Positions 33,192 through 40,757 of a DNA stretch of 42,357 nt are shown here, one piece after another. Position 1 is the stretch's first letter, and each line of letters begins with the position of its first letter. Source of the stretch: Firmicutes bacterium UBA5496 (lineage in GTDB: Bacteria > Bacillota > Proteinivoracia > UBA4975). Under the pieces are notes generated by a model. It was given only the letters and a program-made list of their open reading frames with translations, was not told where the DNA came from and ran no database searches. The DNA lies in contig DIPE01000027.1 of assembly GCA_002427015.1 (NCBI GenBank), forward strand, positions 1 through 42,357. Direction: 5' to 3'. Position numbers and translations under genes: made by a program.

Positions 33192-34499
33192 ATGGATAGC
33201 ATCGCAATTGTAAGTCTAGGTTGCCCTAAAAATCAAATTGATGCAGAGACTATGTCAGGGTTACTGGCTGAAAAGGGTTACCAGCTTACACCCATTCCGG
33301 AAACTGCAGATATCATTGTGGTAAATACCTGCAGCTTTATAGACAAAGCCCGGCAGGAGTCAATTGAACAAATTCTAACCATGGCTGAATATAAAAAAAC
33401 CGGCCGCTGCCGCCTATTGCTGGTAACAGGCTGCCTGGCCCAAATGCATCATGAGGATTTGGCCAAAGAGATTCCTGAGGTTGACGGTTTTTTGGGAACG
33501 GGGAGCGTAGATAAAATCCTCGAACTCATAGAGGGAAAAAAGGCGGTCATTTCTTCGCCGGAAATGTATGACGGCCTGGCTGAGACCAGACGCCTGTTCT
33601 CTACCTACCCCTATGGATATTTAAAAATCGCCGAAGGTTGCAACAATTGGTGCTCATATTGTGTCATCCCCCAGTTGAGAGGTCGCTTGCGCAGCAAGGA
33701 ACGGCGCCAGATACTTACCGAAGCGCGCTTGCTGGCCGCAAAGGGCATCAGGGAAATTATACTCATCGCCCAAGATACTTCTCAGTACGGACTGGACATC
33801 TATGGCAAAAGCATGCTGCCCGAGCTCTTGCTGGAACTGGAGGAAGTTCCCGGCATACACTGGATTCGCTTGCTCTATTGTTATCCAGACCACATTACAG
33901 ATGAACTTATTGATGTCTTTGCTGCTTCCGCCAAACTCTGCCCCTATCTGGACATTCCCTTGCAGCACAGCCATCCCGCTATCTTGCGCAGCATGGGCCG
34001 CAAGCGCAGTGAAGAGGGGGCCAGGGAACTCATTGAGAAGCTGCGCCAGCGTGTGCCCGGCATTGCCTTAAGGACCACTTTTATTGTCGGTTATCCTGGC
34101 GAAACCCAGGAGCAATTCCAGGATCTGTTGGATTTTGTGCGCTGGGCAAAGTTCGACCACTTAGGCGCATTTACTTATTCTCGGGAGGCGGGAACAAGAG
34201 CAGCGGCAATGAAGGCCCAAGTTTCTGCGGCCACTAAAAACCGCCGTTACCACCAGCTGATGTCTCTGCAGCAACAGATTGTCCTGGAACGCAATCGGCA
34301 GCTGCTGGGAAGAAAGTTTACTGTCCTCATTGATTCAGTTCAGAGCGGCCTGGCCTATGGCCGCAGCTACCGAGAAGCGCCTGAAATAGACAGCAACATT
34401 ATTATTCCGGCCATCGCGACTAAACCGGGGGAATTTGTCCAAATTAGATGCACCGGCTGCGATGGATATGATTTAATGGGAGAGATTGACAATGGATAG
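33192..34499 (+). CDS. rimO: Ribosomal protein S12 methylthiotransferase
   Basis: A radical SAM enzyme that methylthiolates Asp of ribosomal protein S12. The N-terminal UPF0004 domain cysteines are C11 (SLGCPKN), C47 (NTCSF) and C81 (TGCLAQ). The SAM cluster cysteines are C150, C154 and C157 (GCNNWCSYCVIP). A TRAM domain is at the end (FTVLIDSV to the terminus). The SLGCPKN start favours RimO over MiaB. The ATG at 33192 follows GGGAGAG; an earlier in-frame codon at 33069 lies inside rodZ. It overlaps pgsA by 8 bases. Confidence 0.93.
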   Translation: MDSIAIVSLGCPKNQIDAETMSGLLAEKGYQLTPIPETADIIVVNTCSFIDKARQESIEQILTMAEYKKTGRCRLLLVTGCLAQMHHEDLAKEIPEVDGFLGTGSVDKILELIEGKKAVISSPEMYDGLAETRRLFSTYPYGYLKIAEGCNNWCSYCVIPQLRGRLRSKERRQILTEARLLAAKGIREIILIAQDTSQYGLDIYGKSMLPELLLELEEVPGIHWIRLLYCYPDHITDELIDVFAASAKLCPYLDIPLQHSHPAILRSMGRKRSEEGARELIEKLRQRVPGIALRTTFIVGYPGETQEQFQDLLDFVRWAKFDHLGAFTYSREAGTRAAAMKAQVSAATKNRRYHQLMSLQQQIVLERNRQLLGRKFTVLIDSVQSGLAYGRSYREAPEIDSNIIIPAIATKPGEFVQIRCTGCDGYDLMGEIDNG

Positions 34500-35073
34500 C
34501 GTCGCAAACAAAATTACAGTTGCCCGGATTTTTCTTGCCCCTCTATTTATTATCATTATTTTGCTGCCCATTCCCTATAGGGAGTTCTGGGCCGCCCTGC
34601 TCTTTGTAATCGCTGCCAGTTCCGACGGCCTGGATGGCTACCTGGCCAGGAAGAGCAAGACAGTGACCACTTTCGGCAAATTTCTCGATCCTCTTGCCGA
34701 TAAGCTCCTGATTTCTGCCGCCCTTATTACCTTGACCTGGCTCAAACTTGTTAATCCCCTGTCGGTATTTATCATTATCAGCCGGGAATTTGCCGTCACA
34801 GGCCTGCGAGTGATTGCTGCCAGTCAGGGCCTGGTAATCGCCGCCAGCAAACTGGGAAAGGCCAAGACTTTGTCCCAAATTATCGCCGTCACATCCTTAA
34901 CTCTTAACGCGGGACTTGCCACAGGGGATTCTTGGCTGCATAAAATTTTCGGTTTTCTGCCTATGGATCTAATTTCTCGGACTGCCTTGATTATTGCCGT
35001 CATCATGACTTTGATTTCAGGCATAGATTACTTTATAAAAAATGCGCAGGTTTTTAAAAAAGGATTGGCTTAA
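34492..35073 (+). CDS. pgsA: CDP-diacylglycerol-glycerol-3-phosphate 3-phosphatidyltransferase
   Basis: A membrane enzyme making phosphatidylglycerol phosphate from the CdsA product. The CDP-alcohol phosphatidyltransferase motif D-G-x2-A-R-x8-G-x3-D-x3-D is complete (D48, G49, A52, R53, G62, D66, D70). At 193 residues with about four to six helices it is normal. The ATG at 34492 is chosen because GGGAGAG lies 7 bases upstream, while TTG 34486 would be too close. It ends in a terminator that contains its stop codon. Confidence 0.95.
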   Translation: MDSVANKITVARIFLAPLFIIIILLPIPYREFWAALLFVIAASSDGLDGYLARKSKTVTTFGKFLDPLADKLLISAALITLTWLKLVNPLSVFIIISREFAVTGLRVIAASQGLVIAASKLGKAKTLSQIIAVTSLTLNAGLATGDSWLHKIFGFLPMDLISRTALIIAVIMTLISGIDYFIKNAQVFKKGLA

Positions 35074-35089
35074 GTCCAATCCTTTTTTT
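35056..35089 (+). terminator. Intrinsic terminator after pgsA
   Basis: AAAAAAGGATTGG (35056-35068) pairs with CCAATCCTTTTTT (35076-35088) over a 7-base loop that holds the pgsA stop. A run of seven T ends it at 35089. It isolates the following genes. Confidence 0.92.
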
Positions 35090-35113
35090 GTTAGTAAAAA
35101 TAACGCTTTGCCA

Positions 35114-35122
35114 TGTTATAAT
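35114..35122 (+). promoter_or_regulatory. Extended -10 promoter for the small membrane protein and FtsH-like gene
   Basis: TGTTATAAT (35114-35122) is a perfect extended -10 element. A -35 is poor at the usual spacing. The start of transcription would be near 35129, before GGAGG at 35138-35142. It lies just after the pgsA terminator. Confidence 0.6.
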
Positions 35123-35151
35123 GTTTTATGTAAACTTGGAGGTGGATGCTA

Positions 35152-35637
35152 ATGCGATGGAAACTCTTTGTGCCATTGGCAATTGTTTTGACATTGCTGG
35201 GAATGTTGGGCAGCAAGTACTGGTCTGCATCAGCATCTCACCGGCAGATAGCGGCGCTGCAGCAAGAGGGTTCCGCTGAGATTGCAGAAGCTGAGGAAAG
35301 GGTTATTATCAGCTTAAGCCCTGAGGGTGACCTGGCGGATCTGCTGGCTAAACTTGATGAGGCCCAGGTAGAAGCTATTCTTGCCGGCAGGGAATTGCGC
35401 CTGCAAAGAACCGGCGCTCAGCCTGTTGATGTTGCCCTTGCCCGGCAATTAGATTTAATTATCGCCCAGGCCGCAGCCACCAGGGAGTATTACACAGCCA
35501 GCCAGCAGCTTCAGGAGCTGGCGGCGGAGAGGGGATACCGTTCTGCCCTTGTAATTTGGGGGGAGAGAGTGGTGGCCGCGGTGGAAAACGACAGGAATAG
35601 CTATATAGCCCAGCAGGCAATGGGGGTGAATCCATGA
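35152..35637 (+). CDS. Small single-pass membrane protein, unknown function
   Basis: A 161-residue protein with a basic start (MRWK) and one hydrophobic helix (residues 5-21, FVPLAIVLTLLGMLG), so a signal anchor with an outward domain is likely. The outer part (residues 25-161) is rich in Ala, Glu, Gln and Leu and predicted helical, possibly coiled-coil (QIAALQQEGSAEIAEAEERV). I do not recognise a family. The ATG at 35152 is 9 bases behind GGAGG; an ATG at 35146 is too close. It overlaps the FtsH-like gene by 4 bases (ATGA), so the two are likely co-translated. Confidence 0.75.
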   Translation: MRWKLFVPLAIVLTLLGMLGSKYWSASASHRQIAALQQEGSAEIAEAEERVIISLSPEGDLADLLAKLDEAQVEAILAGRELRLQRTGAQPVDVALARQLDLIIAQAAATREYYTASQQLQELAAERGYRSALVIWGERVVAAVENDRNSYIAQQAMGVNP

Positions 35638-37100
35638 AAGAAACAGCAGCGGCTGTCTTAGTAGCCGCTTTGACAGTAATGGCATTTAACGGCGTCAACA
35701 TCCTGCCCTATATTTTAGTGTCTGTCATAGGCCTGATGCTGGTAACTCGCTTTGAACTCCTGGATAATATCAGCAATGGCGGCAAGCATATCAAGGATAA
35801 AGGCGCTCTTTCTGAAATCAGTTTTGATGCAGTCGGGGGCCAGGATGATGCCAAACATGATCTCATGGAGGCATTGTCTCTTTTGCAAAGCTCCCGGGGC
35901 AGCAAGCTGGGGGTTAAGCCCTTAGGGGGCATCTTGCTCCAGGGCCCGCCGGGAACGGGTAAAACCTTGATGGCTAGGGCTGCAGCCAACTATACCGATT
36001 CCGTCTTTGTTGCCGCCGCCGGCAGTGAATTCGTGGAAATGTATGCCGGCGTCGGCGCCAAGCGGGTGCGGGATTTATTCAGCAAGGCTCGGCGCCTGGC
36101 CCGCAGGTATGGCAAGGATTCGGCTTTAGTCTTTATTGATGAAATGGATGTGGTGGGGGCGAAAAGAGGCAAAGTTGAAAGCCATATGGAGTATGACCAA
36201 ACCCTCAACCAATTGCTGGTAGAACTTGACGGCATTGAGGACAGGCAGGAGGTAAAACTCTTTGTCCTGGGGGCTACCAACAGGGCTGACCTCTTGGATG
36301 ACGCCCTGCTGCGTCCAGGACGTTTTGACAGAATAGTTGACATCGGCCTACCCGACCTGGATGGAAGATTAGCTATACTCGGCATTCACTGCCAGGGAAA
36401 ACCCCTGGGAAGCGATGTGGATTTAGAGGATATCGCCCATCAGACTTATGGCTTTTCGGGAGCGCACCTGGCGAATTTAGCAAATGAGGCTGCAATTCAA
36501 GCAATGCGCCGGGGTGATGAATGCATTTGCCAAAAGGATTTTCTCGAATCGATTGACAAGGTGCAGCTGGGAAGCGTCCGGGAAGGCCTGCTTTCAGCGG
36601 CAGAAAAGCAGCGGGTGGCAATTCATGAATCGGGACATGCTCTCATCAGTGAAATATTCTTTCCAGGTTCAGTCTCAACTGTTACGGTGGTGCCCAGATC
36701 CAAGACCCTTGGCTTTATCCGCCAAAAGGAAACCGTCTCTCCAGTCCTGCAGACCGAATCCTATCTGAAAAAGCAGTTAAGCGTGCTTTTGGCTGGGGGC
36801 GCAGCCGAAGAACTTGTCTTTGGTGAACGCAGCACCGGCGCTGCCAACGACTATCAGCGGGCGGCGGAGATCAGCGAGAATATTATTGCCCACGGTCTCT
36901 CCAGATTGGGTATAATAAATATGAACTATGTGGACAAGGGGAAGCTCAGCCTGACCAGCAGCGAAATCATTGAAGAGAGCCGGGCGAAAGTGGCGGACTT
37001 GCTTGCCGGCCAGCGGGCCGTGCTGGATGCCATTGCGGTAATTTTGGCTGAGCGGGAACGGATATCCGGAGAAGAATTTCGCAGAATAATGCATAACTGA
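35634..37100 (+). CDS. FtsH-like AAA+ membrane protease with minimal N-terminus
   Basis: A 488-residue ATP-dependent zinc metalloprotease-like protein. The N-terminus has two close hydrophobic stretches within residues 5-42 and no room for the 70-residue outer domain of normal FtsH (about 600-650 residues). The AAA module has Walker A GPPGTGKT (104-111), Walker B FIDEMD (Asp169, Glu170), pore loop EMYAGVGA (normally MFVG) and the region GATNRADLLDDALLRPGRFD. The protease has HESGH (331-335) and Asp406 (GAANDYQRA). All key residues are kept. It looks like a second, specialised FtsH rather than the main one. Confidence 0.88.
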   Translation: MKETAAAVLVAALTVMAFNGVNILPYILVSVIGLMLVTRFELLDNISNGGKHIKDKGALSEISFDAVGGQDDAKHDLMEALSLLQSSRGSKLGVKPLGGILLQGPPGTGKTLMARAAANYTDSVFVAAAGSEFVEMYAGVGAKRVRDLFSKARRLARRYGKDSALVFIDEMDVVGAKRGKVESHMEYDQTLNQLLVELDGIEDRQEVKLFVLGATNRADLLDDALLRPGRFDRIVDIGLPDLDGRLAILGIHCQGKPLGSDVDLEDIAHQTYGFSGAHLANLANEAAIQAMRRGDECICQKDFLESIDKVQLGSVREGLLSAAEKQRVAIHESGHALISEIFFPGSVSTVTVVPRSKTLGFIRQKETVSPVLQTESYLKKQLSVLLAGGAAEELVFGERSTGAANDYQRAAEISENIIAHGLSRLGIINMNYVDKGKLSLTSSEIIEESRAKVADLLAGQRAVLDAIAVILAERERISGEEFRRIMHN

Positions 37101-37122
37101 TAAGCCTGTTTCAGGCTTATCA
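37098..37122 (+). other. Hairpin at the end of the FtsH-like gene
   Basis: TGATAAGCCTG (37098-37108) and CAGGCTTATCA (37112-37122) form a perfect 11-bp stem with loop TTT. It overlaps the stop codon. No T-run follows, so it may protect the 3' end or weakly terminate rather than act as a full terminator. Confidence 0.55.
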
Positions 37123-37146
37123 ATACATAATGGGGAGGAAGAGTCC

Positions 37147-37635
37147 ATGGGGCAGTCAGAAAGGGCGGAAAAGTTAGTGCAACTGCTGGCAAGTTGCCAT
37201 CTTTCTCTGGCCTTGGCAGAATCATGCACCGGCGGCAGCATTGCCGGCGAGATAACAGATATTCCCGGCGCCAGCCAGGTGCTAGCCGGCGGGGCGGTAG
37301 TCTACACCCCTGAAGCCAAGACAATTTTCTTAGGGATTCCCGCCCCAGAGCTGCCTGCGGGATGCGTGGGGGAAGAGCTCACAAGGGTTATGGCCGCCAG
37401 AGTCATGTCTTTGCTTGGAACCGATTTGGCTCTTGCCGTTACCGGCGCCCTGGGCCCCACAAGTCCTGCTGAGAGCATCCAAGTGGGAGAAGTCTACATA
37501 AGCATTGCCGGTTTGGGAAAGCAAGAGGCGAAGAAGTTTATTTTTGCCGGAGACAGGCAGACTATTAAGGAAGCGGCTGTGGCTGCAAGCATTGATAATC
37601 TGCTGGCGTACATTGCGAGGTGGTACATTGCCTGA
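37147..37635 (+). CDS. cinA: CinA C-terminal domain protein (NMN deamidase, PncC-type)
   Basis: A 162-residue protein equal to the C-terminal domain of CinA, which as PncC hydrolyses nicotinamide mononucleotide to the acid form in pyridine nucleotide recycling. The motifs LALAESCTGGSIAGEIT, GGAVVYTPEAK and VTGALGPT (usually VTGIAGP) are present. The N-terminal molybdopterin-type domain found in most Bacillota CinA proteins (total about 415) is absent. It holds the usual place between pgsA and recA. GGGGAGG lies before the ATG. It overlaps the next gene by 8 bases. Confidence 0.9.
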   Translation: MGQSERAEKLVQLLASCHLSLALAESCTGGSIAGEITDIPGASQVLAGGAVVYTPEAKTIFLGIPAPELPAGCVGEELTRVMAARVMSLLGTDLALAVTGALGPTSPAESIQVGEVYISIAGLGKQEAKKFIFAGDRQTIKEAAVAASIDNLLAYIARWYIA

Positions 37636-39052
37636 TTTCCCCGGCATTCTGAAGCCTGTGCTTGTGGGGATACTGGGTGCGCTGCTGTTAGTCTCGGTCT
37701 TATCATCTTGGGACATTACTGTCCGTGCCCTGGATTTTACCCTGAGTTTGGGCATTTTGGGTTGGGGTTATACTGAGCTTGCCATACCCCCTTTAGGCAC
37801 AATCAGGGCAAAAACCCATCAGACTCCCTTAAAGTTCGGCATCAGTTTAAAGGATATCAACCTGGAAAGATTAAAAACCATGATTGCCATGGAACCTGAA
37901 GGCATTTATTCGGAGCTGGTAGCTTCTTTCCGCTCTCAGATCAGCTTGTATTTAGCGCGGATATTGGGTCTGGCCTTTTTAGGGGGACTTGGCAGCGGTT
38001 TTATCCTGTTTAGAAGACTGAAGCAGTCCTTGCTGGCAGGCCTGGCAGGGCTTATTGTCTTTGCCCTCCTAATCGGCGCCTCTATATATACTTATAATGA
38101 GCAGGCCTTTAGAGAACCAGAATTTAAAGGCATAGTGGAAGCAGCGCCCTGGCTATTAGGGGTGGCGGATAACGCTTTGGCGGAGGTAGAGAAGCTGGAG
38201 GACAAGCTCAAAGTCATCGCCACCAATCTAACGCGTATGTTTGAGTCCCTCAGCCTGGTGGGCGGCGAAGAGACATTATTTGAAGGCGAACTGAAAATCC
38301 TCCATGTCTCGGACATACATAATAATCCCCTGGGGGTTTCTTTGGCTACACAGACGGCAGCTGCTTTTAAGGCAAATATAATTATTGACACCGGGGATGC
38401 CACGGATTTTGGCACCCCCATTGAGGGGGAATTGGTGCGCAACATCAGCGAAAGCGGGTTTCCCTGGGTCTTTGTGCCGGGAAACCATGATTCTCCTGGG
38501 GTGGTGCAAGTGCTGAAAGAGCTGGAAAATATCACTGTGCTGGAAGCAGGCGTGGCCACCTTTGAGGAGTGGGACCTGACCATTGCCGGGATTGCCGACC
38601 CGGCAGCAGGAGGCGCCGCCATGCGCGTGCCCTCCCGGGAAGAATACAAGGCGGCCGCGGCCCAGCTGCAGAATATTATCAGCCAGTCGGAGCGGAAACC
38701 CTCCATTATCATCGCCCACCATCTCTTTATTGTTGAGGAATTTAGCCAGTGGCCGGTTGCTTTGCTCCACGGCCATAGCCACATGGTCAATATTCGCCAC
38801 TTGGGTCAGGCAGTATTAATTGATGCCGGCACAACAGGAGGCGCAGGCATCAGAGGGCTTATGTCCACCGAACAGATTCCCTATACCATGGTTCTGCTGC
38901 ATATGAAAAGGCAGGGGGAAGGCTGGCAGGCAACCGCCGCCGATATCATCACCATCAACCAGCGGAATGCCGGTTTTATTCTTGAACGCAAGCTGCTGGC
39001 TCAGCCCATGGAACTTCAGGCAGAAGATTCAGAAGAGAGTCCCGGGGGATAA
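37628..39052 (+). CDS. Membrane-bound metallophosphoesterase
   Basis: A 474-residue protein with an N-terminal membrane region (helices near residues 8-26, 105-125 and 135-155) and a C-terminal calcineurin-like phosphoesterase domain. Metal motifs are complete: D229-x-H231 (SDIHNN), G256-D257 (DTGDATD), G285-N-H-D288 (PGNHD), H364-H365 (AHH) and G-H383-S-H385 (HGHSH). The domain order suggests an enzyme facing outward or at the membrane surface, as in YkuE-like proteins. The TTG at 37628 lies behind GAGGTGG; it overlaps cinA. Substrate unknown, but candidates include lipid-linked phosphates. Confidence 0.85.
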   Translation: MPDFPGILKPVLVGILGALLLVSVLSSWDITVRALDFTLSLGILGWGYTELAIPPLGTIRAKTHQTPLKFGISLKDINLERLKTMIAMEPEGIYSELVASFRSQISLYLARILGLAFLGGLGSGFILFRRLKQSLLAGLAGLIVFALLIGASIYTYNEQAFREPEFKGIVEAAPWLLGVADNALAEVEKLEDKLKVIATNLTRMFESLSLVGGEETLFEGELKILHVSDIHNNPLGVSLATQTAAAFKANIIIDTGDATDFGTPIEGELVRNISESGFPWVFVPGNHDSPGVVQVLKELENITVLEAGVATFEEWDLTIAGIADPAAGGAAMRVPSREEYKAAAAQLQNIISQSERKPSIIIAHHLFIVEEFSQWPVALLHGHSHMVNIRHLGQAVLIDAGTTGGAGIRGLMSTEQIPYTMVLLHMKRQGEGWQATAADIITINQRNAGFILERKLLAQPMELQAEDSEESPGG

Positions 39053-39077
39053 GGGGAGGCGCATTAATTATCAGGTA

Positions 39078-39106
39078 TTGCCAGAGGCGAATAAATGTTC
39101 TATAAT
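39078..39106 (+). promoter_or_regulatory. Sigma-A-type promoter for recA
   Basis: TTGCCA (39078-39083, 5 of 6 matches) and TATAAT (39101-39106, perfect) are 17 bases apart. The start would be near 39113. The spacer carries a LexA-type box. It drives recA and probably recX. Confidence 0.85.
39088..39101 (+). promoter_or_regulatory. LexA (SOS) operator of recA
   Basis: CGAATAAATGTTCT (39088-39101) matches the Gram-positive LexA/DinR box CGAACnnnnGTTCG with two changes. It lies between the -35 and -10 boxes of recA, the position where LexA would block polymerase. No lexA gene is in the window. Confidence 0.75.
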
Positions 39107-39138
39107 TTAGATAAATATATTTGGGGAGGTTGGCCTTA

Positions 39139-40152
39139 TTGGAAAGACAAAAGGCTCTGGATATTGCAATTCAGCAGATTGAACGCCAGTTTGGCAAAGG
39201 TTCGATAATGAAACTGGGGGAAGATACTTCACTAAACGTCTCGGTTATCTCCAGCGGCTGCCTGGCTCTGGATATTGCCTTGGGCGCCGGCGGATTTCCC
39301 CGGGGCCGGGTTGTAGAGATCTTTGGTCCAGAGTCCTCAGGCAAGACCACTGTCGCCCTGCACGTGGTGGCTGAAGCCCAAAGGCGGGGAGGCAACGCCG
39401 CCTTTATTGATGCCGAGCATGCTTTGGATCCGGTATACGCCAAAAACCTTGGTGTAAATTTGGACGAGCTCTATGTTTCCCAGCCAGATACCGGGGAACA
39501 GGCCTTGGAAATTGCTGAAGCCCTAGTGCGCAGCGGCGCAATCGATGTGGTGGTAATCGACTCGGTGGCCGCCTTGGTTCCTAAAGCCGAGATAGAAGGG
39601 GATATGGGGGATTCCCATGTAGGCCTGCAAGCCCGCCTCATGTCTCAAGCCCTGCGCAAGCTGTCCGGGGCAATTAGCAAATCAAAGACTGTAGCAGTAT
39701 TTATCAATCAGATTAGAGAAAAAGTTGGCGTCATGTTTGGCAACCCGGAAGTCACTCCCGGGGGCCGGGCGCTAAAATTCTATTCCTCAGTGCGCCTGGA
39801 CATCCGCAGGATTGAAACCCTCAAACAGGGCAATGAGATGATTGGCAACCGGACCAGGGCCAAGGTAGTCAAGAATAAGATCGCCCCTCCTTTCAAGCAA
39901 GCTGAGTTTGACATTATGTATGGAGAGGGCATTTCCCGCGAAGGGTCAATCTTGGACACCGCCGCTGAGTTGGACATAATCAGCAAAAGCGGCGCCTGGT
40001 ACTCTCTGGAATCTGAACGGCTTGGCCAAGGGCGGGAAAACGCCAAGCAATATTTAAAGGACAATCCCGAACTCGCCGACAAAATTGAACTTAAAGTTCG
40101 CGAGCATTTCCATCTGCCTCAAATCAATTCTATAAGCGAGAAGGAAGAGTAG
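39139..40152 (+). CDS. recA: RecA recombinase
   Basis: The DNA strand-exchange ATPase and LexA cleavage co-factor. Walker A is GPESSGKTT (residues 63-71), Walker B is VVVIDSVAALVPKAEIEGDM, and the DNA-binding loop motif VFINQIREKVGVMFGNPEVT is present. At 337 residues it is complete. The TTG at 39139 is chosen because GGGGAGG (39123-39129) lies 9 bases upstream and RecA families start with (M)ERQKALD; the TTG at 39121 would leave no ribosome site. recX follows directly. Confidence 0.98.
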   Translation: MERQKALDIAIQQIERQFGKGSIMKLGEDTSLNVSVISSGCLALDIALGAGGFPRGRVVEIFGPESSGKTTVALHVVAEAQRRGGNAAFIDAEHALDPVYAKNLGVNLDELYVSQPDTGEQALEIAEALVRSGAIDVVVIDSVAALVPKAEIEGDMGDSHVGLQARLMSQALRKLSGAISKSKTVAVFINQIREKVGVMFGNPEVTPGGRALKFYSSVRLDIRRIETLKQGNEMIGNRTRAKVVKNKIAPPFKQAEFDIMYGEGISREGSILDTAAELDIISKSGAWYSLESERLGQGRENAKQYLKDNPELADKIELKVREHFHLPQINSISEKEE

Positions 40153-40596
40153 ATGGCCGGGGCCTTCTCCCGGGCTTTGAATTACCTTACAGCCCGCAGC
40201 CGGACAGTGCAGGAGACCACTGAGTATTTGCTCCGCAAAGGTTACTCCCCTGAGGACACAGCCCAAGCAGTTGCCCGCCTGCTGGAGCTGGATTTGCTCA
40301 ATGATCAAAAGGTCGCAGTACAATGGGTGGAATACTCCATGCGCTGCAAGCCCAAGGGAAGGGATCGCCTCAGCCGGGAGCTCCTTGCCCGGGGAGTTGA
40401 CAGGGAAATTATCGAAGAAGCTTTAGCGGTGTTGGACGAAGAAGCTGAGTTTGAATTAGCTTTGCAACTGCTTTCACCCCGCCCTGTCAGCCGCTGGCCC
40501 CAGGATAAATTATATCGCTTTCTCCGCTACCGAGGATTTTCTTTCCATATCATCGAACGGGTCAAGTTATATTATGAAAACTTGACAGGAGAGTAA
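40153..40596 (+). CDS. recX: RecX family regulator of RecA
   Basis: A 147-residue helical protein that binds RecA filaments and modulates their activity. It shows the three-helix repeat pattern, with YLTARSRTVQETTEYLLRKG near the start, AVARLLELDLLND, KPKGRDRLSRELLARGV in the middle, and LYRFLRYRGFSFHIIERV at the end. The ATG abuts the recA stop, so the two are co-translated. Within its 3' end lies the promoter of rny. Confidence 0.92.
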   Translation: MAGAFSRALNYLTARSRTVQETTEYLLRKGYSPEDTAQAVARLLELDLLNDQKVAVQWVEYSMRCKPKGRDRLSRELLARGVDREIIEEALAVLDEEAEFELALQLLSPRPVSRWPQDKLYRFLRYRGFSFHIIERVKLYYENLTGE

Positions 40597-40610
40597 CAAA
40601 GTATTAAAAT
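40582..40610 (+). promoter_or_regulatory. Near-consensus sigma-A promoter for rny
   Basis: TTGACA (40582-40587) is perfect and TAAAAT (40605-40610) has 5 of 6 matches, with a 17-base spacer. The start of transcription would be near 40617, giving a leader of about 140 bases before rny. It overlaps the last codons of recX. Confidence 0.8.
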
Positions 40611-40674
40611 AATAGCTGGTATTTCCACAAAATTACTCTTTTCTTCTGCCCCTGGTGGCATTGATATATAAACG

Positions 40675-40711
40675 AGGATAAGGTTGTTACAGCAGGAATT
40701 TATCCTTTTTT
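40675..40711 (+). terminator. A/T-rich terminator candidate before rny
   Basis: AGGATAA (40675-40681) and TTATCCT (40700-40706) form a 7-bp stem with an 18-base loop, and a T-run follows (40706-40711). It may end recA-recX transcripts or act within the rny leader. Confidence 0.45.
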
Positions 40712-40722
40712 ATAAATTTTAA

Positions 40723-40747
40723 GAGCCAGGGGAACCTGGCTTATTTT
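40723..40747 (+). terminator. Terminator candidate just before the rny ribosome site
   Basis: GCCAGG (40725-40730) pairs with CCTGGC (40735-40740) over the GNRA-type loop GGAA, extended by an A-T and a G-T pair, and TTATTTT follows. It ends about 5 bases before GAGGAGG, in the place of an attenuator. Confidence 0.55.
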
Positions 40748-40757
40748 AGTTGAGGAG

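Larger units (their letters stand above)
40617..40757 (+). promoter_or_regulatory. rny 5' leader with possible attenuator
   Basis: This leader can form a terminator-like hairpin from GCCAGG (40725-40730), loop GGAA and CCTGGC (40735-40740), followed by TTATTTT. The upstream segment CCCCTGG (40649-40655) is complementary over 7 bases to CCAGGGG (40726-40732), the left arm and loop of that hairpin. The two pairings exclude each other, like a terminator and antiterminator. A separate hairpin lies at 40675-40711. The stretch 40611-40757 holds no coding frame. Confidence 0.5.

Noticed and set aside
38092..38790. Minus-strand reading frame of 232 codons opposite the metallophosphoesterase
   Set aside because: The plus-strand gene has complete metal motifs; the minus frame shows only low-complexity Ser-rich sequence.
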